Positions 5,910 through 6,118 of a DNA stretch of 6,118 nt are shown here, piece after piece. Location of the stretch: NCBI GenBank assembly GCA_020629595.1, contig JAHDDA010000168.1, forward strand, positions 1-6,118. The letters are read 5' to 3'. The DNA is from Chitinophagales bacterium (lineage in GTDB: Bacteria; Bacteroidota; Bacteroidia; Chitinophagales; UBA2359). The notes beneath the pieces are model-generated. The model saw nothing but the letters and a program-made list of their open reading frames with translations. It was not told where the DNA came from and did no database searches. A program made the translations under genes and the position numbers. The stretch's first letter is position 1; every line of letters starts with the position of its first letter.

Positions 5910-6118
5910 ATGAAAAAGCCTTTAATTTTAATTGCTGGTCCTTGTGCTGTTGAAAGCTACGAAATTTGTATTGAAGTTGCTGAAAAAGTTCAGAAAATTA
6001 CAAGCAAATTTAATATCGATTATTATTTCAAGGCTTCGTACAAAAAAGCAAACCGTACCAAATTACATTCTTTTACTGGAATAGGCGATGAAAAAGCCTT
6101 AAATATTTTAGAAAAAGT
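5910..6118 (+). CDS. kdsA: 3-deoxy-8-phosphooctulonate (KDO-8-phosphate) synthase, partial
   Basis: KdsA condenses phosphoenolpyruvate with arabinose 5-phosphate to make KDO 8-phosphate, precursor of the KDO sugar linking lipid A to the LPS core; it is cytosolic. Only the first 69 residues are in the window. They show the family start LILIAGPCAVES (5-16) and the substrate-binding stretch FKASYKKANRTKLHSFTGIG (40-59, with KANR typical of KdsA). Cys12 in GPCAVES matches the metal-ligand Cys11 of the Aquifex enzyme, where metal-independent E. coli KdsA has Asn, so this is predicted to be a metal-dependent KdsA. The ATG at 5910 is the natural start. It diverges from the nuclease-like gene with only 15 nt between start codons. 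The remaining residues, including the other metal ligands, are beyond the right edge. Confidence 0.95.
   Translation, partial: MKKPLILIAGPCAVESYEICIEVAEKVQKITSKFNIDYYFKASYKKANRTKLHSFTGIGDEKALNILEK

Noticed and set aside
6005..6012. Minus-strand TAAATTTG as promoter of the nuclease-like/folP/cdaA operon
   Set aside because: It matches TAnnTTTG exactly, but it lies about 110 nt before the start and inside kdsA, and the nearest TTG is only 16 nt upstream; chance matches are expected in such AT-rich DNA.

Overview
The window looks like core chromosome of an AT-rich Bacteroidota species, most like Flavobacteriia or a related class. Four things point there. The folP-cdaA pair is a known Bacteroidota arrangement. 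A stand-alone HSDR_N_2-type nuclease-fold protein is present. There are no Shine-Dalgarno sequences before the starts. Promoter-like elements match the Bacteroidota -7 consensus TAnnTTTG. The start of a KDO-8-phosphate synthase gene indicates a Gram-negative cell with LPS. I see no insertion sequence, phage gene, CRISPR array, tRNA or rRNA.

Layout from left to right. (1) On the minus strand, a gene for a secreted TPR protein (291-1760) is followed 12 nt later, in the same frame, by an alpha/beta-hydrolase gene that runs off the left edge. (2) Divergent from these is metK (SAM synthetase, 1834-3063, +), with a good TAnnTTTG promoter and a strong 16-bp hairpin terminator. (3) An acidic protein of unknown function (3230-3790, +) has a weak resemblance to SUKH/SMI1-KNR4 proteins. 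It meets the next gene tail to tail, with both stop codons sharing one TTAA. (4) A compact minus-strand operon reads, in transcription order, HSDR_N_2-type protein (5894-5424), folP (5431-4583) and cdaA (4593-3787), with overlaps of 8 and 11 nt. (5) kdsA (5910 to the right edge, +) starts 15 nt from the divergent nuclease-like gene.

The recognised genes are mostly housekeeping: methyl-donor synthesis (MetK), folate synthesis (FolP), c-di-AMP signalling (CdaA) and LPS core synthesis (KdsA). I find no convincing new multi-gene system. The items most worth a second look are a segment in the secreted TPR protein that resembles eukaryotic TTC39/Iml2 (DUF3808) proteins, the apparently intact nuclease-fold protein that leads the folate/c-di-AMP operon without any restriction-modification partner, and the unrecognised acidic protein. 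Three of the eight genes appear to use TTG or GTG starts.
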